48,031 nucleotides of DNA from Flavobacteriales bacterium (GCA_025451235.1 JANWKT010000020.1:1-48031); one strand, 5' to 3'. Positions 23,850 through 33,047 are shown, numbered from the stretch's first letter. Notes: generated from the sequence alone by a model not told the origin. Made by a program: numbers and translations.

Positions 23850-24929
23850 TTAATCGTAATACTCCAACTTTACGATCTTGGAGGTGGGATGCGATTGGCA
23901 GGTAAGCACATATCCTTTAGCTACCTCTTCATCACTTAATATATTGTTTTCGTCCATTCTAACCGACCCTTCGGTTACCTTGGCCATACAAGTACTGCAG
24001 ATCCCTGCTTCGCAGGAAAAAGGCGCATCTAACCCAGCCTTGATAGCGGCGTGCAAAACGCTTATTTTATGGTCCTTGATAATGATCTCCGTTTCCTTTC
24101 CACCCAAGGTTACATATACTTTGGAACCTTCAAAGTCCAACACTGGTTCCACCTGGGTTTCGGGTTCGGCCTTTTTATTATTTACTGGGGCATTGAAAAA
24201 CTCAATATGTACATGAGTAGATGGTAAATTCAGTTTGTTAAATGCCGTTCTTGCCTGCTGCATTAAACCCTCAGGCCCACATAAAAAATATTCACGATCC
24301 GTTAGACTTCCATATGATTGCTTGATCAGCTCGGAGATTTTATCAGCCGTTAGCAAACCGGTAACTCCTGTCCAACCAGATTCAGCCGTATCTATTGAAT
24401 AAATAATATTTAATCTACCTGGGTTAGCAACCTGTAACTGGTCCAGTTCCTGTTTAAAAATAATGGCGCTTGAATTCCTGTTTCCGTATATCAATGTACA
24501 AACACTGTTGGGCTCCTTGATGAGTACTGTTTTAATGATTGAAATGAGTGGAGTAATTCCACTCCCACCCCCCACCAACATATAATGCTTTTGATGGGTC
24601 GGATCCATTTCGGTATAAAACCGTCCGTCGGGTTCCATTACATTCAGGAACATTCCAGGTTTTACTTCGGAGGCAAGGAAGTTACTCATTTTACCTCCTT
24701 CAACACGTTTACAGGTAACTGCTGGCATTTCTCCGGTTACCGGACTGCTGCATAAAGAATAAGCTCTTCTGATCTCTTCTCCACCAACCACTGTAAGTAT
24801 GGTTAGGTACTGGCCTTGTTTATATTGAAATTCATGCTGTAATTGTGGTGGTATCTTGAAAGATATACTAATTGCATCACTGGTTTCCTGTTTCACCGAG
24901 GCTACTTCCAAGGAATGAAATTTAGACAT
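23850..24929 (-). CDS. Ferredoxin-NADP reductase-type protein with C-terminal 2Fe-2S domain (PaaE-like)
   Basis: 359 residues from the ATG at 24929; the frame continues upstream but MSKFHSLEV is the usual start for this family. Order: FAD-binding barrel (~1-105, with RRAYSLCSSP), NAD(P)-binding domain (~110-240, with LVGGGSGITPLISI and FLCGPEGLM), and a plant-type [2Fe-2S] domain with C306, C311, C314 and C344 (FSCEAGICSTCMAKV ... LTCQSHP). It passes electrons from NAD(P)H through FAD to the iron-sulfur cluster and on to an oxygenase or similar partner. In the phenylacetate system this is PaaE, but no paaABCD genes are next to it, so the partner is unknown. A TATTTTTG box (complement of 24976-24983) lies upstream. 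Confidence 0.88.
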   Translation of the reverse strand: MSKFHSLEVASVKQETSDAISISFKIPPQLQHEFQYKQGQYLTILTVVGGEEIRRAYSLCSSPVTGEMPAVTCKRVEGGKMSNFLASEVKPGMFLNVMEPDGRFYTEMDPTHQKHYMLVGGGSGITPLISIIKTVLIKEPNSVCTLIYGNRNSSAIIFKQELDQLQVANPGRLNIIYSIDTAESGWTGVTGLLTADKISELIKQSYGSLTDREYFLCGPEGLMQQARTAFNKLNLPSTHVHIEFFNAPVNNKKAEPETQVEPVLDFEGSKVYVTLGGKETEIIIKDHKISVLHAAIKAGLDAPFSCEAGICSTCMAKVTEGSVRMDENNILSDEEVAKGYVLTCQSHPTSKIVKLEYYD

Positions 24930-24992
24930 AAAAGGGATTTTATAAATTTGTTTAATCGCTGTATAAAATAGCGGACAAAAATAATCAAAAAA

Positions 24993-25703
24993 ATGGAGGA
25001 AACTCATCCAAATAGAAAAGCCATTGTTCTTGGAGCCACAGGCCTTATAGGTACCGAACTGGTGAAGCAACTCGTTCAAAACAACCTATATTCAGAAGTG
25101 AGGATATTAGGTCGCAGGAATGTGGATATTCAACATCCTAAAATTCAATTTCACCAGGTGAATATGGAACAATTACAGGATCACGCTCCTTTGTTTGATG
25201 CAAACGATGTGTATTGCTGCCTGGGAACTACCATTAAAACAGCAGGGTCCCAGGAAAATTTTAAAAAGGTAGACCTTTATATGGTATCGGAAGCAGCCAG
25301 GATAGCTCAATCTCATGCAGACCAATTCATCATGATCTCCTCTCTGGGTGCTAAGGCAGATTCGTGGAACTTTTACTTAAAAACAAAAGCCGAAGCTGAA
25401 AAATCAGTCCTCGGAACTTCTATTCCATCCATTTTTATTTTACGGCCTTCGATTTTATTTGGTGACCGGAAAGAAAAAAGAAAAGGAGAGAAAATAGGGA
25501 TCGGTTTTATGAAAATGTTTTCACCGGTTATGTTGGGGCCTTTGAAAAAGTATAGGGGCAATGAAGCCACCACTGTGGCCACCGCCATGATACAATGTGC
25601 CTTGTCAGGAAAAAAAGGAAAATACATTTATGAGTCTACGGATATAGAAAATATGGTGAAGCATCCTGAAAAAATATCCTCACCGCTGTTTCCTTCGATT
25701 TAA
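24993..25703 (+). CDS. NAD(P)-binding oxidoreductase, TIP30/HTATIP2-like
   Basis: 236 residues with an atypical short-chain dehydrogenase fold. The nucleotide-binding GATGLIGTELV (~13-24) is followed by LGRRN (cofactor selection), YCCLGTTIKTAG, MISSLGA (catalytic Ser) and the YLKTKAEAE (Tyr-x-x-x-Lys) segment, then LRPSILFGDR. This pattern is that of the TIP30/HTATIP2-like subgroup. The substrate is unknown. It diverges from the PaaE-like reductase 63 bases away and its stop overlaps the stop of the convergent TPR lipoprotein gene. Confidence 0.8.
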   Translation: MEETHPNRKAIVLGATGLIGTELVKQLVQNNLYSEVRILGRRNVDIQHPKIQFHQVNMEQLQDHAPLFDANDVYCCLGTTIKTAGSQENFKKVDLYMVSEAARIAQSHADQFIMISSLGAKADSWNFYLKTKAEAEKSVLGTSIPSIFILRPSILFGDRKEKRKGEKIGIGFMKMFSPVMLGPLKKYRGNEATTVATAMIQCALSGKKGKYIYESTDIENMVKHPEKISSPLFPSI

Positions 25704-27043
25704 TTCAATTTCGAAAAAATAGTTTCTGACAGTTGGTCGTTGGCAGCTTCCACCAAAATATTGATCAATTCTGATTTCGATTTTTTATCTTTTTCAGCAG
25801 AAAAACGGGTTCTCCATTTGTTGAGCTCCGTTTGACTGATATAGCCCATCGTAGGATATAGATCATTAAAGTCACCATCGTACCTGGCATATTTTACTTT
25901 GCTGATCACGCTTTTGGTGACCACATCATTGTGTAGCAGACTTCCGGTTACCGGATCAAATATTCTTATTTTCACATAAATGGCATACTTCACCCCTTCT
26001 TCTATCTCTTTGTATTTGATCTCCCTCCATTGGTAGTTGGTGGTTTGTCCATAATACGGGTCCCAATAAACCACTTTTTCCCTGGCATAGGCAATCTGAA
26101 AGTTTTCCGAATTAGCCAAAGGTTCTTCAGTGAGATCTGTAATGGCAATTAGAACGGCTTTGGTTGCCAACATCGTATTGGATACCTGGATCACTGTATT
26201 ATCGTCGAAAGGTGGTTGCGAATTTTTGTTAGCCTTTAACAATTCATTTTGAACCATTGTCTCATCTACAACAGCTAATAAAGAGCTTTGCATGCTAAAT
26301 AGTTTTCGTTCAATCCCCTTGTAGATGAGCCTGTCCAATGCCATTTCCCGTGATTTGTTTTCAATAGGAAATAAGGCAACGGTTTGTTTGGGTAATTTGT
26401 TCAGCTCATCCAGAAAATTATTGGTTTCACGATAGCCCGGATTTAAATTATTTACCTGGGTAAAATATTGGATGGCCACCAGTTTTTGTCCTTTGTTATA
26501 GGCATTGAGTCCATTCATATAAATAGGATCCACCTCAAAAGCTTTTTCCAGCGCACCTAATCCTTCGTAGTCAGGTGCATTGTTTCTCAACTCATCAATG
26601 CTACTTCTTGCTTTTGAATAATTCCCGCCGTTAATGGCAGCAGCTGCATCGAGGTATAAATTTCGCAGGTATTGGTCCAGTGCATTTTTATATAAAGTCT
26701 TGGCATCTTCAGGAAAGTCAAGTTCTATCCCGCGATCCTTTACTTTGTTATAATATTTTTCCGTCTTCTTATATTGTTCAACAGCACTTTTATAGTTACC
26801 GGATTCATAAGCGCTCTGCACTTCACCCAGCAACTGATCCAATAGTTTTTGTCCGGTCTTTTTAAATCCTTTTTTGGCATCCCGGTTATCAGGATCTATG
26901 GAATAAGCTTCGGCATAATTGGCCACTGCATTGTCATAATCCTTTTCCTTTTCATATTTCTGCGCTTGCTTGATGTAGTACTTAGCACCATGGCAGGAAA
27001 AAAGAGCCAGGGAAAAAATTGCGATATATAGATATCTTTTCAT
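25700..27043 (-). CDS. TPR-containing lipoprotein with CsgG-like C-terminal region
   Basis: 447 residues. Lipoprotein signal with lipobox at about residue 17 (LALFSC). Residues ~22-210 are tetratricopeptide repeats (AQKYEKEKDYDNAVANYAEA, ALEKAFEVDPIYMNGLNAYN, and similar). The C-terminal half (~215-447), with TVALFPIENKSRE, VVDETMVQNELLKA, TKAVLIAITDLTEE and YAIYVKIRIFDPVTGSLL, resembles the CsgG-like alpha/beta fold of periplasmic lipoproteins. It is likely anchored in the outer membrane facing the periplasm; a role in export or envelope assembly is a guess. Its stop codon overlaps that of the convergent oxidoreductase gene by three bases. Confidence 0.7.
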   Translation of the reverse strand: MKRYLYIAIFSLALFSCHGAKYYIKQAQKYEKEKDYDNAVANYAEAYSIDPDNRDAKKGFKKTGQKLLDQLLGEVQSAYESGNYKSAVEQYKKTEKYYNKVKDRGIELDFPEDAKTLYKNALDQYLRNLYLDAAAAINGGNYSKARSSIDELRNNAPDYEGLGALEKAFEVDPIYMNGLNAYNKGQKLVAIQYFTQVNNLNPGYRETNNFLDELNKLPKQTVALFPIENKSREMALDRLIYKGIERKLFSMQSSLLAVVDETMVQNELLKANKNSQPPFDDNTVIQVSNTMLATKAVLIAITDLTEEPLANSENFQIAYAREKVVYWDPYYGQTTNYQWREIKYKEIEEGVKYAIYVKIRIFDPVTGSLLHNDVVTKSVISKVKYARYDGDFNDLYPTMGYISQTELNKWRTRFSAEKDKKSKSELINILVEAANDQLSETIFSKLN

Positions 27044-27090
27044 AGCACCGGTATTTCTGATTTACTATACTTCAAAGACTTTGCCAAAAA

Positions 27091-27438
27091 TTATCCCCCC
27101 GCCTTTTTTACCTGATGACCCATTTCTGCTAAAATTTTCAATATTTTCTCCCGATGGTCGCCTTGTATAAGGATTTCTCCATTTTTTACAGACCCTCCTA
27201 CCCCACATTTGGTCTTGAGTAATTTTGCCAACTTTTCCAGTTCATCTTCACTTCCAACATAACCTCTTACAATTGAAACCGTTTTACCCCCCCTGGCATT
27301 TTTTTCAAGCCAGACTTTCAATTGTTGTTTTTGGGAATGACCTTGGCCAACCTCTTGATCATCTTCGTTTTCGACACTAAAGTCTTTATTTGTCGAATAA
27401 ACTATATTCCCATTGATATTTTTTTTAAATTTGCTCAT
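27091..27438 (-). CDS. Translation initiation factor SUI1/YciH family protein
   Basis: 115 residues from the ATG at 27438. A charged, low-complexity N-terminus (~1-45) is followed by the SUI1/eIF1 fold: RGGKTVSIVRGYVG, LAKLLKTKCGVGGSVKNGEI, LIQGDHREKILKILAEMGH. Bacterial YciH proteins bind the small ribosomal subunit; their exact function is still open. It diverges from the type B cargo gene; the starts are only 20 bases apart. Confidence 0.88.
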   Translation of the reverse strand: MSKFKKNINGNIVYSTNKDFSVENEDDQEVGQGHSQKQQLKVWLEKNARGGKTVSIVRGYVGSEDELEKLAKLLKTKCGVGGSVKNGEILIQGDHREKILKILAEMGHQVKKAGG

Positions 27439-27457
27439 AACGAACAATCCCGGGTTT

Positions 27458-30274
27458 ATGAAAAAAGTCCTTATCCCACTGGCCTTTCTTTCGGCTAATA
27501 TAATACATTCTCAGGTTACGGTAACCAATGACGGCCCTACCAATCTTATTCAAAACGTATTGATCGGAAGTGGAGTATTGGTATCCAACATTTCTTACCA
27601 GGGAGATACGACCACCCAATTTGGGTCGTTTACTGCGGCTCCCGGCACTCCTATTGATTTTAGCGATGGGATCATCCTGAGTACTTTTGGTATGAATTCA
27701 CCCACCTGCCTGCAACAGGGAGGAGGAGGATATTTTGGGGCCGGAACCCCCGGGGATGCTGATCTTTCGGCTACGGCAGGCGGAGGAACCACCACCGATG
27801 CAGCATGGATCCAATTTGATTTTATACCCACCGGGGATACCATGAAATTCGATTATATTTTCGGATCACAGGAATACAACGTTTTCGTAAATACAGGTTT
27901 CAACGATGTTTTTGCTTTTTACCTAACCGGGCCTAATCCCCTGGGTGGAAACTATACCGTTCAGAATGTAGCTATCATACCTGGAAGTCCAAGTGTGCCG
28001 GTAACCATCAACAACGTGAACAATGGTAATTCTGGAGGATGTGGGGCCGGGCCATGTGAATATTGCGCCTTTTTTGTAGATAACAATCCGGGTTGTGTTC
28101 CACCACCCTCGCCTCAGTCTCCCTTTACTGGAGGTTATACAACCAACCTCCAGGTGGTGGTGCCTGTTGTACCCTGCAGCACCTATACGATCAAGCTTGG
28201 AGTGGCCGATTTGCTCGACCAAGCCTTGAATTCATTCGTGATGCTGAAGGCAAATAGTTTCGTGAGCAACCAGGTGATCATCTCTTCTGAAACAGAATTA
28301 CAAGGGGTGGATACGGTTTTAGCAGCTGACTCTATTTTTTATGAAGGATGTACCTACACCACCTTGAGCTTTGTTAGAGAAGGAAATCTTACCGCAGCAG
28401 ATACTGTGACCTTTGGAGTAAGCGGAACCGCAACCATGGGAGTAGATTATGGCTCGTTTAGTACCACCATTATTTTTCCTCCAGGTGAAGATACCGTTCA
28501 GATCCAAATCATTCCGTATGAGGATCTCACCAATGAACCTATAGAATATGTAACGATCACCATTGTGGATACGATATGTAATCAACCCCAGTTTACGATC
28601 TTTACTTTGTTCATCAGCGATTCGGATTCACTTACCATTTTTGCCGGCAACGATACGATGGCATGCCCGGGAATACCGTTCACGTTTGATGCCACCGCCA
28701 ATGGTGGGGCCAATTTATTCAATATTCAATGGCAGGCCCCGAACAATAATGTATTCGATGATGATTCAACTTTTGCCGTGATGATCCCTGGTTTTTATTC
28801 GGTGGCCGTTTATGAATATTGCTTGGATACCACCGTATACGATTCCGTTTATCTAGCCATTTTACAACCTCCGGCTACCGGCCTTAATAACGTGCTGGCT
28901 TGCTCGGGAGAACCGATCAATATAGGTAGTCCCGCTATTCCGGGTTATAACATGACCTGGTCACCGGGAACCAACCTGAACAACGTAAATCTTAGTGACC
29001 CCACTTTCACGGGTACCAATGGATCGCAAACCCCGCTGGTATTTAATTATAATATTCAACTCGATTCCGCAGGATATCAATGTTTCTCCGACAGCATAAC
29101 GGTTACTTTATACATGGTGCCGATCGTAGATATTGGTGACTCCATTCAACAATGCGAAGGAGCTGGTATCATTAACCTGAATGCAGGTAATCCAGGATTA
29201 AGTTATTTATGGAATACGGGAGCCACTTCTCAAGGAATTTTAACCGGCTTTGCCGGAACCTATGGAGTAACCGTAACGGTTCCCGGAACATCCTGCGCCG
29301 CCAGTGATTCGGTGATCGTGATCATTTATCCGGCCTTCAACCTTCAGTTACCGGATCAGCAAGTTTGTGCATTGGATATTATTAATATTGGGCTCACGGG
29401 TTCTCCGGGCATTAATTATGCATGGAGTCCACCCACCAATATCAGCAGTACCGTTGTAAGTGATCCAATATTTGGAAGCCCAACTCCCGGCAGTTTCACT
29501 TATTATTTAAGTCTTGACTCTGCTGGATATACCTGTACGTATGATACCATTACGGTGACCGTGAATCCTAATCCAGTGGTGAACATGGCAGACAGTACCG
29601 TACTTTGTGAAAACGGAACGGTTAACCTGAATTCGGGTGTAGCTGGAGCCACTTATTTATGGAACACCGGTGCAACTACCCAATCCATCACGGTGAATGC
29701 TCCTGGTATTTATGGCGTATTGGTCACCAATCCGACTACCTGTTTTGATACCGATTCAATTGTAGTTACGTTCGATTCATTGCCGCATTTTACCATCAAT
29801 GATGTAACTGTTTGTGAAGGCGATTCGGCGGTGTTGTTTGTTAACCCGAATGAGGGTAATAGTTTCCTATGGAGCTCGGGGCAAACCACTCCATCGATGT
29901 ATACATTTACTCCTGGTTTCTATGTATTAACTGTTGGAAATAGTTGTGGAACCAGCACAGATACTGCACAGGTATTCTTTAAACCTGACCTGAAAAATCT
30001 ACCCATGCCCAACGTACTCACCTTAAACGATGATGGTACCAATGATCTCTACAGTATTCCGATATTGGCAGAGTTAGAATCATTCCGTATGGACTTCTTT
30101 GATAGATGGGGAGTATTGTTATATTCTACCACCGATGTAAATGCTCCATGGGCAGGTACTTCAGGCGCCAATGGGGGCAAGGTTCCACCAGGTACTTATT
30201 TTGTAGTGATCGAGTTCTTCAATTGTACAGGTGAAGAGATCAACAAAACGCAATTTATTACGGTATTTCATTAG
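27458..30274 (+). CDS. Choice-of-anchor L protein with Calx-beta region and type B sorting domain
   Basis: 938 residues from the ATG at 27458; an upstream in-frame start would precede the signal peptide and overlap the neighbouring gene. After a signal peptide (IIHSQ) comes a choice-of-anchor L domain (~20-275: DGIILSTFG, DFIPTGDTMKFDYIFGSQEY). A Calx-beta-like segment (~290-395) follows, then several Ig/PKD-like repeats with CxGD/CENG and YLWNTGAT motifs (~400-840). The last ~90 residues (PNVLTLNDDGTNDLY ... FDRWGVLLYS ... VPPGTYFVVIEF) are the gliding-motility-associated C-terminal domain, a type B T9SS sorting signal. Expected to be cell-surface or released; no catalytic site is seen. Confidence 0.88.
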   Translation: MKKVLIPLAFLSANIIHSQVTVTNDGPTNLIQNVLIGSGVLVSNISYQGDTTTQFGSFTAAPGTPIDFSDGIILSTFGMNSPTCLQQGGGGYFGAGTPGDADLSATAGGGTTTDAAWIQFDFIPTGDTMKFDYIFGSQEYNVFVNTGFNDVFAFYLTGPNPLGGNYTVQNVAIIPGSPSVPVTINNVNNGNSGGCGAGPCEYCAFFVDNNPGCVPPPSPQSPFTGGYTTNLQVVVPVVPCSTYTIKLGVADLLDQALNSFVMLKANSFVSNQVIISSETELQGVDTVLAADSIFYEGCTYTTLSFVREGNLTAADTVTFGVSGTATMGVDYGSFSTTIIFPPGEDTVQIQIIPYEDLTNEPIEYVTITIVDTICNQPQFTIFTLFISDSDSLTIFAGNDTMACPGIPFTFDATANGGANLFNIQWQAPNNNVFDDDSTFAVMIPGFYSVAVYEYCLDTTVYDSVYLAILQPPATGLNNVLACSGEPINIGSPAIPGYNMTWSPGTNLNNVNLSDPTFTGTNGSQTPLVFNYNIQLDSAGYQCFSDSITVTLYMVPIVDIGDSIQQCEGAGIINLNAGNPGLSYLWNTGATSQGILTGFAGTYGVTVTVPGTSCAASDSVIVIIYPAFNLQLPDQQVCALDIINIGLTGSPGINYAWSPPTNISSTVVSDPIFGSPTPGSFTYYLSLDSAGYTCTYDTITVTVNPNPVVNMADSTVLCENGTVNLNSGVAGATYLWNTGATTQSITVNAPGIYGVLVTNPTTCFDTDSIVVTFDSLPHFTINDVTVCEGDSAVLFVNPNEGNSFLWSSGQTTPSMYTFTPGFYVLTVGNSCGTSTDTAQVFFKPDLKNLPMPNVLTLNDDGTNDLYSIPILAELESFRMDFFDRWGVLLYSTTDVNAPWAGTSGANGGKVPPGTYFVVIEFFNCTGEEINKTQFITVFH

Positions 30275-30281
30275 TATAAAA

Positions 30282-30339
30282 AAGACATAAGACTATAGGA
30301 CGTAAGACTTACGACAAAAGGTCTTACGTCTTATGTCTT
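30282..30339. repeat. Word-repeat hairpin, AAGACGTAAGAC type
   Basis: AAGACATAAGAC (30282-30293) and CGTAAGAC (30301-30308) on the left are matched by GTCTTACG and GTCTTATGTCTT (30328-30339) on the right; a third GTCTTACGTCTT word follows at about 30351-30362. It lies between two convergent genes and may also serve as a terminator. It is built like the other hairpins in this window, from a short word repeated with small changes. Confidence 0.55.
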
Positions 30340-30368
30340 AAAGCGCAGCGGTCTTACGTCTTTCTTAT

Positions 30369-31121
30369 TTATTCATGATGTACTTCTTCTATCAACAGGT
30401 CATCATTCACTATGAATCCGCTGGAAGTACGAGGTGAACAATATAATCCAAAATGAGCCTGTGCAAGATTTCCATTACATCCATCCACTTCGGCTTGTGA
30501 AACCAACACTCCATTTTGCCAGACCTTCGCATATCCATTCACCGGATCAAAATCCAAATATGCTTTTATTTCTACCCATTCTCTTTGAGGAAACTTGACT
30601 GTGGTGGTTTGATAAATATGTTGTTGCTGACCCTGATTTGGTACATGCACCAGGCGGATACAACTATCTTCATAGGCCAGGTTGATCAAAACAGTTCTTG
30701 ACCAATTATCCGATTCATCCGAAGTAAAAGTGGCAAAACTAAACCAGTCGTTTTCTGGAGTGTGGGGATATAAAGCCATATCTAGATAAACCCATAAGGT
30801 AACGTAACAAGGAGTTCTGAAAACCCCCTCTGGTGTATTGTCAAACTGGATAGTTGGATACCCTCTATGGTTATTGTTCTGAAAAATAGTAGAAGGAGGA
30901 TTGGTATCAGTTACCCAGGCTATATGAGCATAGGTTCCGCTATGTACCATTGTATCCTGTATATTATGATAGCTGGTACCTAAATAACCCTGGGGACTAA
31001 TATAAAATCCATCGAAGTCACTTACTGATTCGAAAGAGGATTGGAATTTCCGGTGAGTATGGGGGCTCTCTTCACAACCAACGAAGGCTACTGCTATTAA
31101 AACAAGAATTATCCTATTCAT
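30369..31121 (-). CDS. Lipoprotein with concanavalin-like fold
   Basis: About 250 residues; either of two ATGs six bases apart (31127 or 31121) can be used, and the second gives the cleaner lipoprotein signal MNRIILVLIAVAFVGC. The rest is beta-rich: FESVSDFDGFYISPQGY, VHSGTYAHIAWVTDTNPP, VYLDMALYP, WVEIKAYLDFDPVNGYAKVW, VSQAEVDGC and AHFGLYCSP. This is the pattern of concanavalin/laminin-G-like sandwiches in surface proteins of Bacteroidota. No sorting domain is present. Function unknown. Confidence 0.7.
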   Translation of the reverse strand: MNRIILVLIAVAFVGCEESPHTHRKFQSSFESVSDFDGFYISPQGYLGTSYHNIQDTMVHSGTYAHIAWVTDTNPPSTIFQNNNHRGYPTIQFDNTPEGVFRTPCYVTLWVYLDMALYPHTPENDWFSFATFTSDESDNWSRTVLINLAYEDSCIRLVHVPNQGQQQHIYQTTTVKFPQREWVEIKAYLDFDPVNGYAKVWQNGVLVSQAEVDGCNGNLAQAHFGLYCSPRTSSGFIVNDDLLIEEVHHE

Positions 31122-31141
31122 ATACATGGTTTAAACAGAAA

Positions 31142-31234
31142 ACGAAATAAAAATAGGATTTATTATCTATATCAATAAAATGATAGCATATATGGGCCCA
31201 CACCTCAACGATTGTTCGTTTGTCTTATTTCTGC
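31142..31234 (+). pseudogene. Decayed 5' fragment of the YD-repeat lipoprotein gene region
   Basis: This stretch matches the sequence at about 31871-31965, the leader and signal-peptide region of the YD-repeat lipoprotein gene: shared ACGAAATAAAA, TTTATTATCT, AATGATAG, GATTGnTC and TTTGTCTT in the same order. An ATG corresponding to the lipoprotein start is at 31180-31182, but small deletions destroy the frame soon after. It is probably a truncated duplicate. Confidence 0.5.
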
Positions 31235-31370
31235 ATCTAGCATTCATCCTTTCCAGTAAAGAAAATATCGGCACAACCTGCAAATTATACAACTTAATAC
31301 ATAAATTGTGTATTACCACCCTCATCGTTCATGCAGACCTTTGTGTTCAACATTAATTATAGAAATTAAT

Positions 31371-31757
31371 ATGAAAAATAGGTTAACAATAATTACAGCT
31401 GCACTGATGATGGTGTTGCTTACTTCGTGCACAAATAAATTAGTAGGCACCTGGAACATAGAAAAATATACCACCACTATACCTGAACATGAAGGTGTTG
31501 TATTGACCAATATCGGCACAATGACATTCAAGGCGGATGGCCAAGGAGATAAACAATTGAATTATACCATTATGGACGTTACCATTAACGATAATGTTCC
31601 ATTTACCTGGATATCGACCGATAAATATGTTACTATTAAAGGCGAAAATTCCGAATTTTCAAAAACATGGATCATGGTGGAAAATGGGTCCAAGTCGCAA
31701 AAATGGAATTCAACCCAAGACAATGTTGTTCAAATTATTGAACTAAAAAAGCAATAA
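31371..31757 (+). CDS. Small lipoprotein, lipocalin-like
   Basis: 128 residues from the ATG at 31371; the frame continues further upstream without a plausible start. MKNRLTIITAALMMVLLTSC is a lipoprotein signal with lipobox LTSC. Then KLVGTWNIEKYTT fits the GxW motif of lipocalin-like proteins, followed by beta strands (TFKADGQGDKQLNY, FTWISTDKYVTIKG). It resembles in type, not in close sequence, the lipoprotein at 6584. Function unknown. Confidence 0.7.
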   Translation: MKNRLTIITAALMMVLLTSCTNKLVGTWNIEKYTTTIPEHEGVVLTNIGTMTFKADGQGDKQLNYTIMDVTINDNVPFTWISTDKYVTIKGENSEFSKTWIMVENGSKSQKWNSTQDNVVQIIELKKQ

Positions 31758-31910
31758 CATCTTTAAGTTTTATCATCTAACGCAGTCCCAAAAAGGTTTA
31801 TATTCAGTATAAACGAGTTATCCGATTTCTTAAAATACGCCTCGGTAAACGAAGCATCGAGTATTTCAAAACGAAATAAAAGCAGAATTTATTATCTTTA
31901 TCCATCTATA

Positions 31911-32864
31911 ATGATAGTATACATGAGGCCTGTACCTGCACGATTGCTCATTTGTCTTTCTTTATTTTTGCTTGGTTGTTCCAAAACGAGTTCTGTGCCT
32001 AAGAACGATCTGGGAAAAATGAACCTGAAGGGAAAGGTAAAATCCATACAAGAAAGATCATACGGTTCTACTCCAGATGGTACTATTGTACTGCCGACTC
32101 CCGGAGACAATGCTGAACAGACCTTAGACATGGATATAAGCTTTGATCAAAATGGGAATAAAATCAAGGAGGTAGATTATATAGGAAACGAAATATTTTC
32201 AACACGTACATTTGAATATGATTCCAAGGGCCATCTGACCAAAGAAGAATATGTGACTACGGATCTAAAATTCCATACGATCAACCAATATACCTATGAT
32301 GACATGGGCCGTCAATTAGAGGAAAAGAGGATATGGGAAAACCATTACGATAGTATTCCGCAAAAATTTAATTCAAAAGTAACCAATACGAAATTCGATC
32401 AAAAAGGGAACCCACTTGAACAAAAAAATGAAGTAGATGGTAAGCTAAAAACAATCAAAACGATTGTATATAATAACCAGGGAAAACCTGTAGAAGAAAT
32501 AGTGACCTTGGATGGTAAACCGGCCAGTACCACTAAAATGACCTATGATAAGCAAGGCAACCTATTAAAATCATCTGTTTTTGATGAAAATAACCAGGAA
32601 GTGTTTGTTTCCACCTATACCTACGATAAAAATGGAAATCAGACCTCTTCTGAAGATAATTTTCTACAGACTTCGCAAATTGTAAAGGGTACTGAATACA
32701 CCTATGATAAAAACAATTATATAATCACGGCTAAAGGCCGTCTGGATGATGAACCCTGGACCTATAGCTATACTTTTGATGCGCAGGGCAATTGGATCGA
32801 GCAAAAGCAGGCGAATTCAATGGGTACCTTGTATGTGATCAAACGAACGATAGAATACTGGTAA
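31911..32864 (+). CDS. YD/RHS-like repeat lipoprotein
   Basis: 317 residues, or 313 if the second ATG at 31923 is used. The signal MRPVPARLLICLSLFLLGC is a lipoprotein type. The mature part is a series of beta-hairpin repeats of the RHS/YD kind: FEYDSKGHLTKEEY, YTYDDMGRQLEEKR, TKFDQKGNPLEQKN, MTYDKQGNLLKSS, YTYDKNGNQTSSE, YTFDAQGNWIEQ. Repeats of this type form strip-like or shell structures. There is no C-terminal toxin domain and no RHS core motif, so it is not a polymorphic toxin. It probably sits on the outer membrane. Function unknown. Confidence 0.75.
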   Translation: MIVYMRPVPARLLICLSLFLLGCSKTSSVPKNDLGKMNLKGKVKSIQERSYGSTPDGTIVLPTPGDNAEQTLDMDISFDQNGNKIKEVDYIGNEIFSTRTFEYDSKGHLTKEEYVTTDLKFHTINQYTYDDMGRQLEEKRIWENHYDSIPQKFNSKVTNTKFDQKGNPLEQKNEVDGKLKTIKTIVYNNQGKPVEEIVTLDGKPASTTKMTYDKQGNLLKSSVFDENNQEVFVSTYTYDKNGNQTSSEDNFLQTSQIVKGTEYTYDKNNYIITAKGRLDDEPWTYSYTFDAQGNWIEQKQANSMGTLYVIKRTIEYW

Positions 32865-32909
32865 GTAGCTGTCTTTCTGAATCTTTACGCTTTTTTTCCA
32901 AGAGAGGAT

Positions 32910-32939
32910 TTGGGATTTTTAAAATTCTGGTTATATTTG
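32910..32939 (+). promoter_or_regulatory. Promoter of tRNA-Val
   Basis: TTG at 32910-32912, a 19-base spacer and a perfect TAnnTTTG box, TATATTTG, at 32932-32939. The tRNA begins at 32971, 31 bases further on. Confidence 0.65.
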
Positions 32940-32970
32940 CAGCCCGTTAAACAAAAAACGTTCATTAAAA

Positions 32971-33045
32971 GGGAGCTTAGCTCAGCTGGTTCAGAGCATC
33001 TGCCTTACAAGCAGAGGGTCGCTGGTTCGAACCCAGCAGTTCCCA
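32971..33045 (+). tRNA. tRNA-Val, anticodon TAC
   Basis: 75 bases. The acceptor GGGAGCT pairs with AGTTCCC (with a G-U pair), the D stem is GCTC/GAGC, the anticodon stem TCTGC/GCAGA holds loop CTTACAA with anticodon TAC, and the T arm contains GGTTCGA. The CCA end is not encoded. Preceded by a promoter and followed by an intrinsic terminator. Confidence 0.95.
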
Positions 33046-33047
33046 CA
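33030..33047 (+). repeat. Direct repeat of the tRNA-Val 3' end, copy within the tRNA
   Basis: AACCCAGCAGTTCCCACA covers the 3' half of the T arm, the acceptor strand and two further bases. The same 18 bases occur again at 33202-33219. Duplicated tRNA 3' ends are the usual mark of integrase attachment sites; no integrase is in the window, so this is a candidate only. Confidence 0.6.

Noticed and set aside
23850-24929. Phenylacetate degradation locus
   Set aside because: Only a PaaE-like reductase is present; none of the other paa genes is in the window.
31911-32864. YD-repeat protein as an RHS polymorphic toxin
   Set aside because: Only about 317 residues, lipoprotein signal, no RHS core motif and no C-terminal toxin domain or immunity gene.
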